From Bog-473 sp963766995 (GTDB lineage Bacteria > Actinomycetota > Acidimicrobiia > Acidimicrobiales > RAAP-2): a stretch of DNA of 64,000 bases. The position numbers were made by a program, and so were the translations under genes. Shown here piece by piece: positions 17,342 through 26,253 of the stretch. The DNA lies in the NCBI GenBank assembly GCA_963766995.1, contig CAVYCE010000002.1, positions 372,001 to 436,000 of the forward strand. The letters are read 5' to 3'. Numbering within the stretch: the first letter of the stretch is position 1; every line of letters starts with the position of its first letter. Below the pieces are notes generated by a model. That model saw only the letters and a list, made by a program, of their open reading frames with translations, was not told the DNA's origin and searched no databases.

Positions 17342-18325
17342 ATGAGTGACACCCGGCCGAAGGCACTGGTGACCGCAGCAGTCAGCGGTCCCGGACTCGA
17401 CCTGCTGCATCAGTTGGCCGATCTCGTCCTCGACTCGTGGTTGGACCAACCCACGTTGCGTATTTACAACGCAGCCCAGTTGGCAGCGCGAGTGGCCGAG
17501 GAGGGTGCCAACGTTGTGGTGGTCGAGAGCGACGTCTGTGGCGCCGACCTCTACGAGCAGCCCATCATCGCAGTCGCCAGTTGTCGTGGTGACCCCAACA
17601 ACGTCGACATACCCGCCGCTACGGCCGCTGGCGTGCCCGTGCTCTACGCCCCCGGTCGAAATGCCGATGCCGTGGCCGAGCTGGCCGTCGCGCTCCTCTT
17701 CGCCGCCACTCGCGGTGTCGTGCCCGCCGACAAGGACGTTCGAGAAGGCGAGATCTACCGGGACGGCAAGATCCCCTATCAGCGCTACCGGTCCTGGGAG
17801 ATGGCCGGAAAGACTGTGGGCCTGGTCGGCCTCGGAGCCGTGGGACGCGCCTTGCGCTGGCGCCTGCGCGGCCTCGGCCTGGACGTCCTGGCCTATGACC
17901 CCTACGCCTCCGATGCCACCTCGTCGCTGGACGAACTGTTCGAACGCTCAGACATCATCTCGGTGCATGCACCGGTGACGGAGGAGACCACCGGCATGAT
18001 CGGCACCGACGCCTTCGCCAAGATGAAGGATGGCGTGGTCTACCTAAATACGGCGCGGGCCAAAATTCACGACACTGATGCTCTCGTAGCGGCATTGCAG
18101 TCAGGCAAGGTGAGTGCGGCCGGCCTCGATCACTTCGAGGGTGAATTCCTGGCCGTGGATCACCCCTTGACCACATTTCCGAATGTGGTGCTGACGCCGC
18201 ACATCGGTGGTGCGACCTATGACACCGAGTCGAACCACACTCGGACGATCGCAGAGGACTTGTGTCGCCTCATGGCCGGCGCGCGCCCGCTGCACATCGC
18301 TAATCCCGAGGTTCTCCCCGCCTGA
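17342..18325 (+). CDS. D-2-hydroxyacid dehydrogenase (PGDH-like)
   Basis: A 327-residue NAD-dependent 2-hydroxyacid dehydrogenase. The nucleotide motif is GLVGLGAVGRA (GxGxxG 163-168). The catalytic triad region has Arg239 (LNTARAK), an acidic residue in GLDHFEGE (261-268) and His287 (TPHIGGAT). It reduces a 2-keto acid or oxidises a D-2-hydroxy acid; phosphoglycerate, glycerate and related compounds are the family's substrates. Length is right for the single-domain-pair class without an ACT domain. GAGAGGGG precedes the ATG. Divergence from a sugar kinase across a shared operator suggests a common carbohydrate pathway. Confidence 0.9.
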   Translation: MSDTRPKALVTAAVSGPGLDLLHQLADLVLDSWLDQPTLRIYNAAQLAARVAEEGANVVVVESDVCGADLYEQPIIAVASCRGDPNNVDIPAATAAGVPVLYAPGRNADAVAELAVALLFAATRGVVPADKDVREGEIYRDGKIPYQRYRSWEMAGKTVGLVGLGAVGRALRWRLRGLGLDVLAYDPYASDATSSLDELFERSDIISVHAPVTEETTGMIGTDAFAKMKDGVVYLNTARAKIHDTDALVAALQSGKVSAAGLDHFEGEFLAVDHPLTTFPNVVLTPHIGGATYDTESNHTRTIAEDLCRLMAGARPLHIANPEVLPA

Positions 18326-18326
18326 C

Positions 18327-19058
18327 GTGGCAGCAGACCAGCCCACCATCATCGCCACCAGCATCGGGTTCCAGGCCGACGGACCTGACCCGGGCAACGT
18401 CCGACCAGGACCGTCATTCCAACTGGCCGCCGAGCTGGCGCATGCCGGCAAGCACCCGCGGCTATGCATCATCGGCACCGCCCTTGGGGATGATGCATCA
18501 CGCCTTGCTGTCGATCATCACGCCTTCTCCAAACTGGGGATGATCAGTTCCCATTTGGCTCTGTTCCCGATGCCCAACGTGAACGACGTGCGGGCCCACC
18601 TGCTGGCCCAAGACATCATCTGGGTTGGAGGAGGCAGCACGGCCAACCTGTTGGCCCTCTGGCGCCTCCACGGCCTCGACACCATTTTGCGGGAGTGCTG
18701 GGAGACTGGCGTCGTCCTCATGGGTGTCTCGGCTGGATCGCTGTGCTGGCATATCGGCGGCACCACCGATTCCTTCGGTGTTGAGCTCCAGCCCGTGACC
18801 AACGGGCTTGCCTTCCTGCCCTACAGCAACAGCCCGCATCATGATGCCGAGCCTCGCCGCCGACCGACCATCCATGGCTTGATTGCCGACGGCACACTGC
18901 CTGACGGCTACGCCACCGAGAATGGAACCGGGCTGGTCTTCTTTGGCACCGAACTACACGAGGCCATCACCGAGTATCCGGACAGGACGGCTTACTCGCT
19001 GAAGCGAGACGGCGACACCGTCATTGAGACACCACTGCCGACCAGGCTCCTGACCTGA
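18327..19058 (+). CDS. Peptidase E-like serine peptidase (family S51)
   Basis: A 243-residue protein beginning with GTG 1 nt after the dehydrogenase stop codon. The nucleophile Ser135 sits in the S51 elbow GVSAGSLCW, preceded by IIWVGGGSTANLLALW. LPYSNSPHHD (165-173) supplies candidate catalytic His residues. The family cleaves Asp-X dipeptides (dipeptidase E) or, in cyanophycinases, beta-Asp-Arg. It is cytoplasmic, with no signal peptide. An apparent longer frame starting at 18207 overlaps the upstream gene and is not used. Co-transcription with the dehydrogenase is very likely. Confidence 0.88.
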   Translation: MAADQPTIIATSIGFQADGPDPGNVRPGPSFQLAAELAHAGKHPRLCIIGTALGDDASRLAVDHHAFSKLGMISSHLALFPMPNVNDVRAHLLAQDIIWVGGGSTANLLALWRLHGLDTILRECWETGVVLMGVSAGSLCWHIGGTTDSFGVELQPVTNGLAFLPYSNSPHHDAEPRRRPTIHGLIADGTLPDGYATENGTGLVFFGTELHEAITEYPDRTAYSLKRDGDTVIETPLPTRLLT

Positions 19059-19126
19059 GGCCAAGGCAGGCAGTGCCGTTCACCACCGCGAGCTCAGTGC
19101 CAGTGGCATCGTCGTAAGGACGACTG

Positions 19127-19519
19127 GTGACTCCAACCGAGAGCGAAGAACCCGATCGCCCAGCCGGCCTGGAAGTTCTCATGTACGACTACCTCTCGGC
19201 CGTGAGCACTCACGACGTCGAGGCCCTATCTGCTCTGTTCACGCCCAATGCCACGCTCATCAGCGGTGAAGTCACACTTGAAGGCCGGGACAAAGTCGTT
19301 GGGTACTACGTCGCCAACACATTCACCTTCGACGACTTTCGGCCTCAGCCCGGCCCTCTCCATATAGATGGCAATTGTGTCAGCGTCACCATTCAGGTGC
19401 ACATGGGTGGAGTCGATCACACGGTTCACGATGTCTTCGAGACGGAGGACGGCAGGATTACATCCCTACACATCACTGGATTTGATGACGCCCTCCGTTC
19501 AGCGCGTCGAACGGACTGA
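19127..19519 (+). CDS. NTF2-like/SnoaL-like protein
   Basis: A 130-residue alpha+beta-barrel protein: an N-terminal helical part (EVLMYDYLSAVSTHDVEALSALF), then strands with SGEVTLEGRDKVVGYY and HDVFETEDGRITSLHITGF. This is the SnoaL/NTF2 superfamily of small ligand-binding or isomerase-like proteins. GTG start with AAGGA 6 nt upstream. It follows the peptidase E gene by 68 nt and converges on the amidohydrolase gene. No catalytic residues can be assigned with confidence. Confidence 0.8.
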   Translation: MTPTESEEPDRPAGLEVLMYDYLSAVSTHDVEALSALFTPNATLISGEVTLEGRDKVVGYYVANTFTFDDFRPQPGPLHIDGNCVSVTIQVHMGGVDHTVHDVFETEDGRITSLHITGFDDALRSARRTD

Positions 19520-19533
19520 CACAAGCAGCTCGG

Positions 19534-21246
19534 CTATAGGGCGGGCGAAGGCTGCGGTCCCCGCAAGAGCCGGCCGGGCAGTTCACCTGTGGATTGATCG
19601 TGCTCACGGACAACGACACCCGACTTCACCGTGGCCACGTAGCCTCGTGCCCGCTGAATGAGCCGCTTGCCCGATGCCGGTAGGTCGTAGACCATTTCGG
19701 GGGGCTCGAGCGCCAGCGCATCGTGATCGATGACATTGACGTCGGCCAAGTAGCCCGGAGCCAGCACGCCGCGGTCGCGGAAGCCGTATAGCTCCGCCGT
19801 GCGGCGAGTCTGAAGGTGCACGACCTGCTCCACGGGCAGTTGTTCGCCACGGGAGCGATCGCGGGCCCAATGGGAGAGCATGAAGGTGGGCAAGCTGGCG
19901 TCACAAAGGACACCGCAGTGCGCGCCTCCGTCGCCCAGACCCAACACGGTGGCCGGGTGCGTCAGCATTTCGCGCACTGCGTCCAAATTGCCGGCGGAAT
20001 AGTCGAGCAGCGGCAGGTAAAGCAGTTCGTGGCCGTCGCGCTGCAACATGAGGTCGTACAGCACCTCTGCGGCGGGGCGACCCTCACGCTCGGCAATGGC
20101 CGACACGCTGCATTCGGGTCCCGGCTCGTAATTCGGGGGGTTTCCCAAAGGGAACAACTTGTGCAGGTTGGCCAGGAGCAGCGACACGAAGCCACCGGGC
20201 TTGGGCACTTCTTCGAGAATGGCGCGACGCACTTCATCGGAGCGCAAGCGAGCCACGCGTTCGGCCAACGGCAGCGCCTTGAGATCCTGGTAGGCGCGGT
20301 GGTGCGAGAACGGATGGGTGGCTGACTCGAAGCCCACCATGAGAGAGGTGGGTTTGCCTGCCACCTGAGGCACCAGCCACGCACCCTTACGATTGGCAGC
20401 TACGCCCCGGTTGATCCATTCTCGCCACAGGTCGGGAGCAAAGTCGGCTTGCAGTACCTGGTACGTCACCGGGACTCCAGCCCGAGTGCTGATCTCGGAC
20501 ATCCAGGCAAACTCATAATCGAGGTCCATCAGGTCACTGGCCACCGAGAACACCCGGTGTCCCGCCTTGCCCAATGCTTCGCCGATAGCGATGAGCTCAT
20601 CGGCTGACGCGGTCGTGCCAGCCGCCAATTCGCCGTCCTTGGCTCGGTGCAACACCGTGCGGGTGCTCGAAGCACCGATGGCCCCGGCGTGAACGGCCTC
20701 ACGGACGAGGGCAGCCATCTCGGCGATCTCATCCGAAGTGGCTTCCGCGTTGGCCCGACCTTCGCCGACCACGAAGGCGCGCAGTGCACCGTGGGGAATA
20801 AGCGCGGCAACGTCAAGGACGCGGTTGGTGCGCTCGACTTCGTCGAGGTACTCCGGGAAGGATTCCCAGTTCCAGGTCATGCCCTCGGACAGCGCCGCGC
20901 CCGGGATGTCTTCGACACCCTCCATAAGTTGGATCAGCCATTCCCGGTCGGAAGCACGGGCAGGGGCGAAGCCCACGCCGCAGTTGCCCATGACCACCGT
21001 GGTCACACCATGCCAACCCGAGGGCGACACTTCCGGGTCCCAAGTGGCCTGGCCGTCGTAATGAGTGTGGATGTCAACCCAGCCCGGAGTGACGAGCTTG
21101 CCTTCGGCGTCGATCTCCCGATGACCCGTTCCCCCAACTTCGCCCACGGCGACAATCCGATTGCCCTCTATGGCGACGTCCCCATGGCGGGTGGCCTTGC
21201 CGGTCCCATCGGCGATGGTGCCACCTCGAATGACCAGGTCGTGCAT
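19534..21246 (-). CDS. N-acyl-D-amino-acid deacylase-like amidohydrolase
   Basis: A 570-residue intact amidohydrolase. Metal site VDIHTHYDG (His60, His62), the D-aminoacylase-type Cys in VMGNCG (Cys89), later His/Asp residues in GLGDGGAHCGVLCDASLP, and a C-terminal composite beta domain. ATG 21246 is preceded by GAGAGGAGC, a strong ribosome binding site, so longer starts are rejected. The family cleaves N-acyl-D-amino acids, hydantoins or dipeptide-like amides; metagenome-type annotations usually call this group D-aminoacylase. It is the functional counterpart of the broken copy at 286-2014. It lies 25 nt downstream of the FAD oxidoreductase on the same strand. Confidence 0.9.
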   Translation of the reverse strand: MHDLVIRGGTIADGTGKATRHGDVAIEGNRIVAVGEVGGTGHREIDAEGKLVTPGWVDIHTHYDGQATWDPEVSPSGWHGVTTVVMGNCGVGFAPARASDREWLIQLMEGVEDIPGAALSEGMTWNWESFPEYLDEVERTNRVLDVAALIPHGALRAFVVGEGRANAEATSDEIAEMAALVREAVHAGAIGASSTRTVLHRAKDGELAAGTTASADELIAIGEALGKAGHRVFSVASDLMDLDYEFAWMSEISTRAGVPVTYQVLQADFAPDLWREWINRGVAANRKGAWLVPQVAGKPTSLMVGFESATHPFSHHRAYQDLKALPLAERVARLRSDEVRRAILEEVPKPGGFVSLLLANLHKLFPLGNPPNYEPGPECSVSAIAEREGRPAAEVLYDLMLQRDGHELLYLPLLDYSAGNLDAVREMLTHPATVLGLGDGGAHCGVLCDASLPTFMLSHWARDRSRGEQLPVEQVVHLQTRRTAELYGFRDRGVLAPGYLADVNVIDHDALALEPPEMVYDLPASGKRLIQRARGYVATVKSGVVVREHDQSTGELPGRLLRGPQPSPAL

Positions 21247-21271
21247 TGGTGCTCCTCTCTCGGGATGCAAC

Positions 21272-22657
21272 TCAGGCGGCCACTGCATTGAGCAGCGAAC
21301 CGCGACTTACACGGAGCGCATCGAGCTGTGACGAGTCCTGTTCGGGACCGGCAAAGTAGGAGGCTATCCGTCCTATGAATTCGCCGTCGGCCATCAATTC
21401 ATCGGGCCGAATCAGCGTGTTGATCATGCGCAACAACCCACGGGCGATTACGGGATCGACCGTATTTCCCAGCATCACATCGGCAATCAGCAGTCCGAAC
21501 TTCCGGGCAAAGGGCTCCTCGGTCTTACCCTCGCCGGCACTCTGACCCATCTTGTCCATCATTACGGCCGAGTGGTACCAGGGCTCGACCTCTTGCGCCG
21601 AGAGTGCTTCGTAAGTGGCCGCCCGCTGCCGTGGATCCCCTGGATGTTCTGCAAAAGCGTCGGCCAAGAGCGTGGCCTGCACGAAGGCCAACGAACAGCC
21701 CCGCCCGTACATGGGGTTGGTGCAGGTATGCGCGTCGCCCACCGCATGGAAGCCGGTCACGAGGGCCTGGCCGTTACCGTCGGCAAATCGCCGAAGCCGA
21801 TTGATGAGGCCACCCATTGGTCGGACCGGGCCTATGGGCTCGATGCCATCGTTGACGAAGAATCGATCGGGTCCGGGCAGCGCGTGGCAGGCTCGATCGA
21901 AAGCTTCTGGATCCATCAGCGCGCTGCGCAACTCGCTGTCGGACGATCGGACAGCCAGCGTGACCGAGAAGGTCGAGCCGTCGCACGGGATGGCCAAATA
22001 CTTGAGGTAACCGAAGTCGCCGCCGAGTCGAGCGTCTACTGCGAGCGTGAAGTCGCTGGGTCGGCGATACCAACGGGTGAGATACACGATCTCGGAGTTC
22101 ACAACTTCTTCGGAGAGTTCGACCCCCATGTCGGCGAGCCATGGCGCCACCGCTCCCCGTCGACCCGTGCAGGCCACCACGTCGCCATGCAGGGTGCTGC
22201 CGTCGCTGAGCCGAACGCCGGTGACGTGCGGACGGTCGCCGGCCTCGCTCATCAGTCCTTCGACGTTGATGTCCGAGCGAAAGGTCACGCCAGATTCTCG
22301 GCGCACCGCGTCTCGTAGAGCCCACTCGAACGTCGTTCGGCGCACAATCAGCGTGTTGAGGTCTTCATCCCCCGGCTCGTAGTCACCCAGACTTCCGGTA
22401 AGCGTCATCGATTCCGCCCCGGCCTTTTGCAGGGCGTCGAGGATGTCTGGGAATCGCTGTCGCAGCACCACCGTCATCCGAGCCAGGAAGCCGTGCGTCT
22501 GATGCGCCTGTGGCGCGCCGTGGCGTTCAGTGGCGAAAGCAGCCTCAGCGTCAGTGCATTCACCCAGCGCGTCCCGTTCGAGAACGGTGACGGGATACCC
22601 AAGGCGTCCCAGGGCCAATGCGGTCGCCAGCCCAGCCGACGCTTCCCCCGGCCACAA
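21272..22657 (-). CDS. FAD-dependent oxidoreductase, N-terminus frameshifted
   Basis: The open frame encodes ASAGLATALALGRLGYPVTVLERDALG (the second half of a Rossmann FAD fold) through ALVTGFHAVGDAHTCTNPMYGRGCS, the second FAD contact of the PHBH/geranylgeranyl-reductase-like group. The first half of the dinucleotide motif (SDSDGHVIVAGG) is in another frame at 22650-22685. One missing base in a run of five C (plus strand 22645-22649) would join them into VIVAGGEASAGLA. The true start would then be CTG 22685, overlapping the LLM stop. As read, the protein would lack the GxGxxG loop. It may form an operon with the LLM oxidoreductase and the amidohydrolase. Confidence 0.8.
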   Translation of the reverse strand: MWPGEASAGLATALALGRLGYPVTVLERDALGECTDAEAAFATERHGAPQAHQTHGFLARMTVVLRQRFPDILDALQKAGAESMTLTGSLGDYEPGDEDLNTLIVRRTTFEWALRDAVRRESGVTFRSDINVEGLMSEAGDRPHVTGVRLSDGSTLHGDVVACTGRRGAVAPWLADMGVELSEEVVNSEIVYLTRWYRRPSDFTLAVDARLGGDFGYLKYLAIPCDGSTFSVTLAVRSSDSELRSALMDPEAFDRACHALPGPDRFFVNDGIEPIGPVRPMGGLINRLRRFADGNGQALVTGFHAVGDAHTCTNPMYGRGCSLAFVQATLLADAFAEHPGDPRQRAATYEALSAQEVEPWYHSAVMMDKMGQSAGEGKTEEPFARKFGLLIADVMLGNTVDPVIARGLLRMINTLIRPDELMADGEFIGRIASYFAGPEQDSSQLDALRVSRGSLLNAVAA

Positions 22658-22681
22658 TGACGTGACCGTCCGAGTCGGACC

Positions 22682-23718
22682 TCAGACCCAACTGCGGACC
22701 TTCTCGATCATGGCGACGGGATCGCCGCCTACCGGTGTCACGTTGACGTGGGTCACGCCGGCCTCGGCAAAGGCGGCCAACCGCTCCTTGATGTAGCCCT
22801 CCGGTCCACAGAGTGAGGTGGACTCGAGCAGCTCCTGCGGGACCAGCGCAGCGGCCTCGGCCTTCTTGCCCGACAAGTACAGGTCCTGAATCTCGGCCGC
22901 TTCCTTCTCATATCCGTAGCGGCAGGCCAATGCGTTGTAGAAGTTTTTGCCCTTCGCTCCCATGCCACCGATGTAGAGCGCAGCTGCGGCACGGCCCAGC
23001 TCACGAATCGGGGCAACGTCGGCCTCCTCACCAATGGCCAGAATGCCGCCGGCCGCAATCTGCAATGGCTCCAGGCTGGCATCACGCTTGGCCTTTCCGG
23101 CATCGAGCGCGGGACCGAACACTTCCGCGCCTTCTCGGGCACGAAGAAGAGCGGGAGCCATCCTTCGGCGATCTCGGCCGTCATGGCCACGTTCTTCTCT
23201 CCGAGCGCGGCCACCCAGATTGGGATGCGCGGTCGCTGCGGACGGCCGATGATCTTGAGTGCCTTGCCCAATCCGGTTCCCTGGTCTGCGGGAAGGGGAA
23301 TGGTGTAGGCCGCCCCTTCGTGCGTCAATGGCTCTTCGCGGGCCCAGACTTTCCGGCACACATCGACGATCTCTCGGGTACGCGTCAAGGGACGGTCGTA
23401 GGCCACGCCGTGGAAGCCCTCGATCACTTGGGGGCCCGATGCGCCGAGTCCCAGCACGCAGCGACCGCCCGACATGGCATCGACACCGGCCGCCGTCATG
23501 GCGAGCAGCGTCGGCGTACGCGTGAAAATCGGCAGGATGGCCGCGCCGATCTGCACCCGCTCCGTCTTGGCTGCCAGATATCCCATAAAGCTGGGAGCGT
23601 CATAGCCATAGGCCTCCGCCACCCACACGATGTCCAGCCCCACCTTCTCCAATTCGGAGGCTTGGCGCGCTGACTCGGCGAAGCCTCCTGCGTAACTCAG
23701 TGGCATCGAAAGCTGCAC
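22682..23718 (-). pseudogene. F420-dependent LLM-class oxidoreductase, one frameshift
   Basis: A luciferase-like monooxygenase-fold protein of about 345 residues. The N-terminal part starts at GTG 23718 (with AAGGGAG upstream): MQLSMPLSYAGGFAESARQA, GLDIVWVAEAYGYDAPSFMG, LAAKTERVQIGAAILP and GRCVLGLGASGPQVIEGFHG. At 23125-23126 (CC, minus strand GG) one base is missing. The frame then changes and continues FGPALDAGKAKRDASLEPLQ ... FAEAGVTHVNVTPVGGDPVAMIEKVRSWV. The family reduces or oxidises substrates with coenzyme F420. Because only one base separates the halves, a sequencing error is a serious alternative to a pseudogene. Confidence 0.85.
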
Positions 23719-23765
23719 GTACGGCTCCCTTCAGATCGGTGAGGAGGACTGGAAACGACTGTAAC

Positions 23766-23793
23766 CAACACTAGGATATGGTAACGAGTGTTG
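23766..23793. promoter_or_regulatory. Inverted repeat, likely TetR operator
   Basis: CAACACT (23766-23772) and AGTGTTG (23787-23793) are perfect arms separated by 14 bp. They lie between the divergent LLM oxidoreductase (start 23718) and TetR gene (start 23807). Size and place fit autoregulation by the adjacent TetR protein. Confidence 0.5.
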
Positions 23794-23806
23794 CCAAGTG
23801 AGCCAT

Positions 23807-24487
23807 ATGACTACCACTGACACCGATCCTCAGCTGCGACGTTGGAAGGGCGTACCGCTGGACGCCCGCAAAGCGGAGCGGCGCGAGCAGCTGGTGGACG
23901 TTGCCTTCGAACTGCTGGGCGATGACGGACTCCGGGGCACCACCGTCCGCGGCGTCTGCCAGGCGGCCCGGCTCAACCCCCGCTACTTCTACGAGAGCTT
24001 CGACGGCCTCGAAGCATTGCTACTCGCCGTCTTTGATCGCCTGGTGGTCGAGTCGACGCAGGTGGCACTTGAGGCCATTGAGGCATCGGGGCCGGACCCA
24101 TCGGCTCGCGCCATCGCAGTGATTGATGCCGTGGTCCGTTACGCCACTGCCGACCCTCGGCGCGCTCGCATCCTCTTCGTGGAGGCACGTGGTGATGATC
24201 GCCTCAGTCGACGGCGCCTAGACACCTTGCACGCCACAGCCGAATTCTTGGAGCGCTACCTGTGGCGCCAGACCAATGTGGCCAACGACAAAGTTGGTCT
24301 TGTCGCCTCGCATTTGTTGGTGGGTGGACTGACCGAACTGGTGGTGACGTGGCTCGACGGTCGCCTCAATGTGTCCCTCGATGAACTGGTCCAAGATGCC
24401 GCTGCTCTGACGGTGGCCGTGGGTTCGGGCGCAGTCGGAGTGGCAAGGTCCAGACAGTCACGAAACGGAGCCGACGAGGAGAATTAG
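23807..24487 (+). CDS. TetR/AcrR-family transcriptional regulator
   Basis: A 226-residue repressor-like protein. The helix-turn-helix is in residues ~45-65 (TVRGVCQAARLNPRYFYESF) after an EQLVDVAFELLGDDG helix. The C-terminal ligand-binding domain is about 150 residues. I use ATG 23807 (MTTTDTDPQL); GTG 23798 is equally in frame. The gene is divergent from the LLM oxidoreductase/FAD oxidoreductase/amidohydrolase group and upstream of an esterase gene, so either side could be its target. The inverted repeat at 23766-23793 is its likely binding site. Confidence 0.9.
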   Translation: MTTTDTDPQLRRWKGVPLDARKAERREQLVDVAFELLGDDGLRGTTVRGVCQAARLNPRYFYESFDGLEALLLAVFDRLVVESTQVALEAIEASGPDPSARAIAVIDAVVRYATADPRRARILFVEARGDDRLSRRRLDTLHATAEFLERYLWRQTNVANDKVGLVASHLLVGGLTELVVTWLDGRLNVSLDELVQDAAALTVAVGSGAVGVARSRQSRNGADEEN

Positions 24488-24496
24488 TCTGCGCTC

Positions 24497-25471
24497 ATGA
24501 ACCTGGTTGATCTACCTCCCGGAGTCAGAGAAGAAGCGCAGACATTCAACGCTGCACTCGAGGAACTGCTGGCCACAGTGCCGGCCACCCATGAAGTTGA
24601 GCCGGCCCAGACTCGACGCATCCGCGCCAGCGGAGAGGGCATCTTCGGGCCGGTCGTTCATTGCGAAGGTGCCGAGGACCGGAGCTACGACTTCCAGGGC
24701 GGGACGGTCCAGGTCAGAGTCTTCGCACCTGAGCGTCCCACGGGCGTCTACCTCCACATCCATGGTGGTGGCTTCACCCTTGGGGCGGCTGATCAACAGG
24801 ACACCATGTTGGAAGAAACGGTGACGCGAACCGGCATGGCTGTGCTGAGCGTCGAATACCGACTCGCCCCCGAACATCCGTATCCGGCCGGGCCTGAAGA
24901 CTGCGAGCGCGCTGCGCTGTGGCTGGTGTCCGAGGGAGCGAAGGAGTTCGGCGTGAATCGGCTCCTCATCGGAGGCGAGTCGGCGGGTGCCAACCTGAGC
25001 GCCATCACCCTGCTGCGCCTGCGGGATCACCACGGCATCACCGGTGCGTTCGTGGGTGCCAACCTGACGTTCGGAGGCTTCGACCTGGGTGGCACTCCAA
25101 GCCTTCGCAATTGGGGAGAGCGAAACCTGGTCATCAACACGCCCATGTGCTGGTGGTTCAACCAGCAATACCTCGCCAATGCCGATGTAGCCACCTACCA
25201 AGACCCCGGAATGTCACCGCTCTTCGCTGACCTGCATGACATGCCATCCGCGCTCTTCAGTGTGGGGACACTGGACCCGCTCATTGATGATTCGTTGTTC
25301 ATGGCAGCCCGCTGGGCCGCCGCTGGGGCCGAGGCTCAACTCGACGTCTATCCCGAAGGACCCCATGCATTCACCGTCTTCCCAACCAAACTGGCGCTCA
25401 TCGCCCGGAATGCGCAGTACGACTTCATGAATCGGATGCTGGACGGTGCTCCCTCTCGACTCGGCCAGTAG
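24497..25471 (+). CDS. Alpha/beta-hydrolase, hormone-sensitive-lipase family esterase
   Basis: A 324-residue esterase. Oxyanion-hole motif HIHGGGF, nucleophile elbow GGESAGANLS, catalytic Asp in GTLDPLIDD and His in EGPHAF. SVEYRLAPEHPYPAGPED is characteristic of the family IV (HSL) esterases. No signal peptide, so it is intracellular. It likely hydrolyses short acyl esters or lactones. It lies 9 nt after the TetR stop and 2 nt before the HAD gene, so the three genes probably form one transcript. Confidence 0.92.
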   Translation: MNLVDLPPGVREEAQTFNAALEELLATVPATHEVEPAQTRRIRASGEGIFGPVVHCEGAEDRSYDFQGGTVQVRVFAPERPTGVYLHIHGGGFTLGAADQQDTMLEETVTRTGMAVLSVEYRLAPEHPYPAGPEDCERAALWLVSEGAKEFGVNRLLIGGESAGANLSAITLLRLRDHHGITGAFVGANLTFGGFDLGGTPSLRNWGERNLVINTPMCWWFNQQYLANADVATYQDPGMSPLFADLHDMPSALFSVGTLDPLIDDSLFMAARWAAAGAEAQLDVYPEGPHAFTVFPTKLALIARNAQYDFMNRMLDGAPSRLGQ

Positions 25472-25473
25472 CC

Positions 25474-26091
25474 GTGCCCGTATCAGGCGCCGATGTCGTC
25501 CTTTTTGATTTAGGCGGCGTCCTCATCGACTTCGGCGGAGTCGGACCGATGCGGCAACTGGCCAACATCGACAGCGACGACGCGCTGTGGCTGCGCTGGT
25601 TGACCTGCCCTTGGGTGCGCACCTTTGAACGCGGCCACTGCTCGCCCGAGGAATTCGGAACCGGCATGGTCGAGGAATGGGGGCTGGACATCTCGGCGGA
25701 TGCATACCTGGCCGCATTTGCTAGCTGGCCCGGCGGGCCGCTTCCTGGCGCCCTCGAGCTGGCCCAAGAGGTGCGAGACCTTCTGCCGACGGGGTGCCTC
25801 AGCAACACAAACACTCTGCACTGGACCGCTCACTTTTCGCAGTGGCACCTGGTCGAAACGCTCGACCACTGCTTCCTGTCATTTGAAATGGGCATGGTCA
25901 AACCAGATTCGGAAATCTTTGACGAAGTGGCAGGTGCTCTGGGGACCGATCCATCGCGCATCGTGTTCCTCGACGACAACACGCTCAACGTCGACGCAGC
26001 GTCAAGGGCCGGTTTCCAAGCAGCCCACGTCCGAGGCGTGGAAGGAGCGCGGGAGGCCTTGCTCGAGATGGGCATCCTGGGCACCACTTGA
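25474..26091 (+). CDS. HAD-superfamily hydrolase (subfamily IA)
   Basis: A 205-residue HAD protein. Motif I is VVLFDLGGVLIDF (nucleophile Asp; the +2 residue is Gly, as in the YihX-like DLGxV group), motif II CLSNTN, motif III Lys in GMVKPD and motif IV FLDDNTLNV. An alpha-helical cap lies between motifs I and II. Most such proteins are phosphatases acting on sugar or nucleotide phosphates. GTG start 2 nt after the esterase stop codon, so it is translationally linked. Confidence 0.88.
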   Translation: MPVSGADVVLFDLGGVLIDFGGVGPMRQLANIDSDDALWLRWLTCPWVRTFERGHCSPEEFGTGMVEEWGLDISADAYLAAFASWPGGPLPGALELAQEVRDLLPTGCLSNTNTLHWTAHFSQWHLVETLDHCFLSFEMGMVKPDSEIFDEVAGALGTDPSRIVFLDDNTLNVDAASRAGFQAAHVRGVEGAREALLEMGILGTT

Positions 26092-26253
26092 TCACCGGTG
26101 AGCACTCCTCCTGCGACGTTCGGTTATTCGAGGACTTTCCCGATCTGTGGGGTCCAGATAATCCCGCTCTCCAATTGGTCGGGTCGATGGTGACGCCTGA
26201 AGGCTGACGCCACGGGGCGCTCGCCCCGGCTTGGTCATGCGTATCATGCGCCG

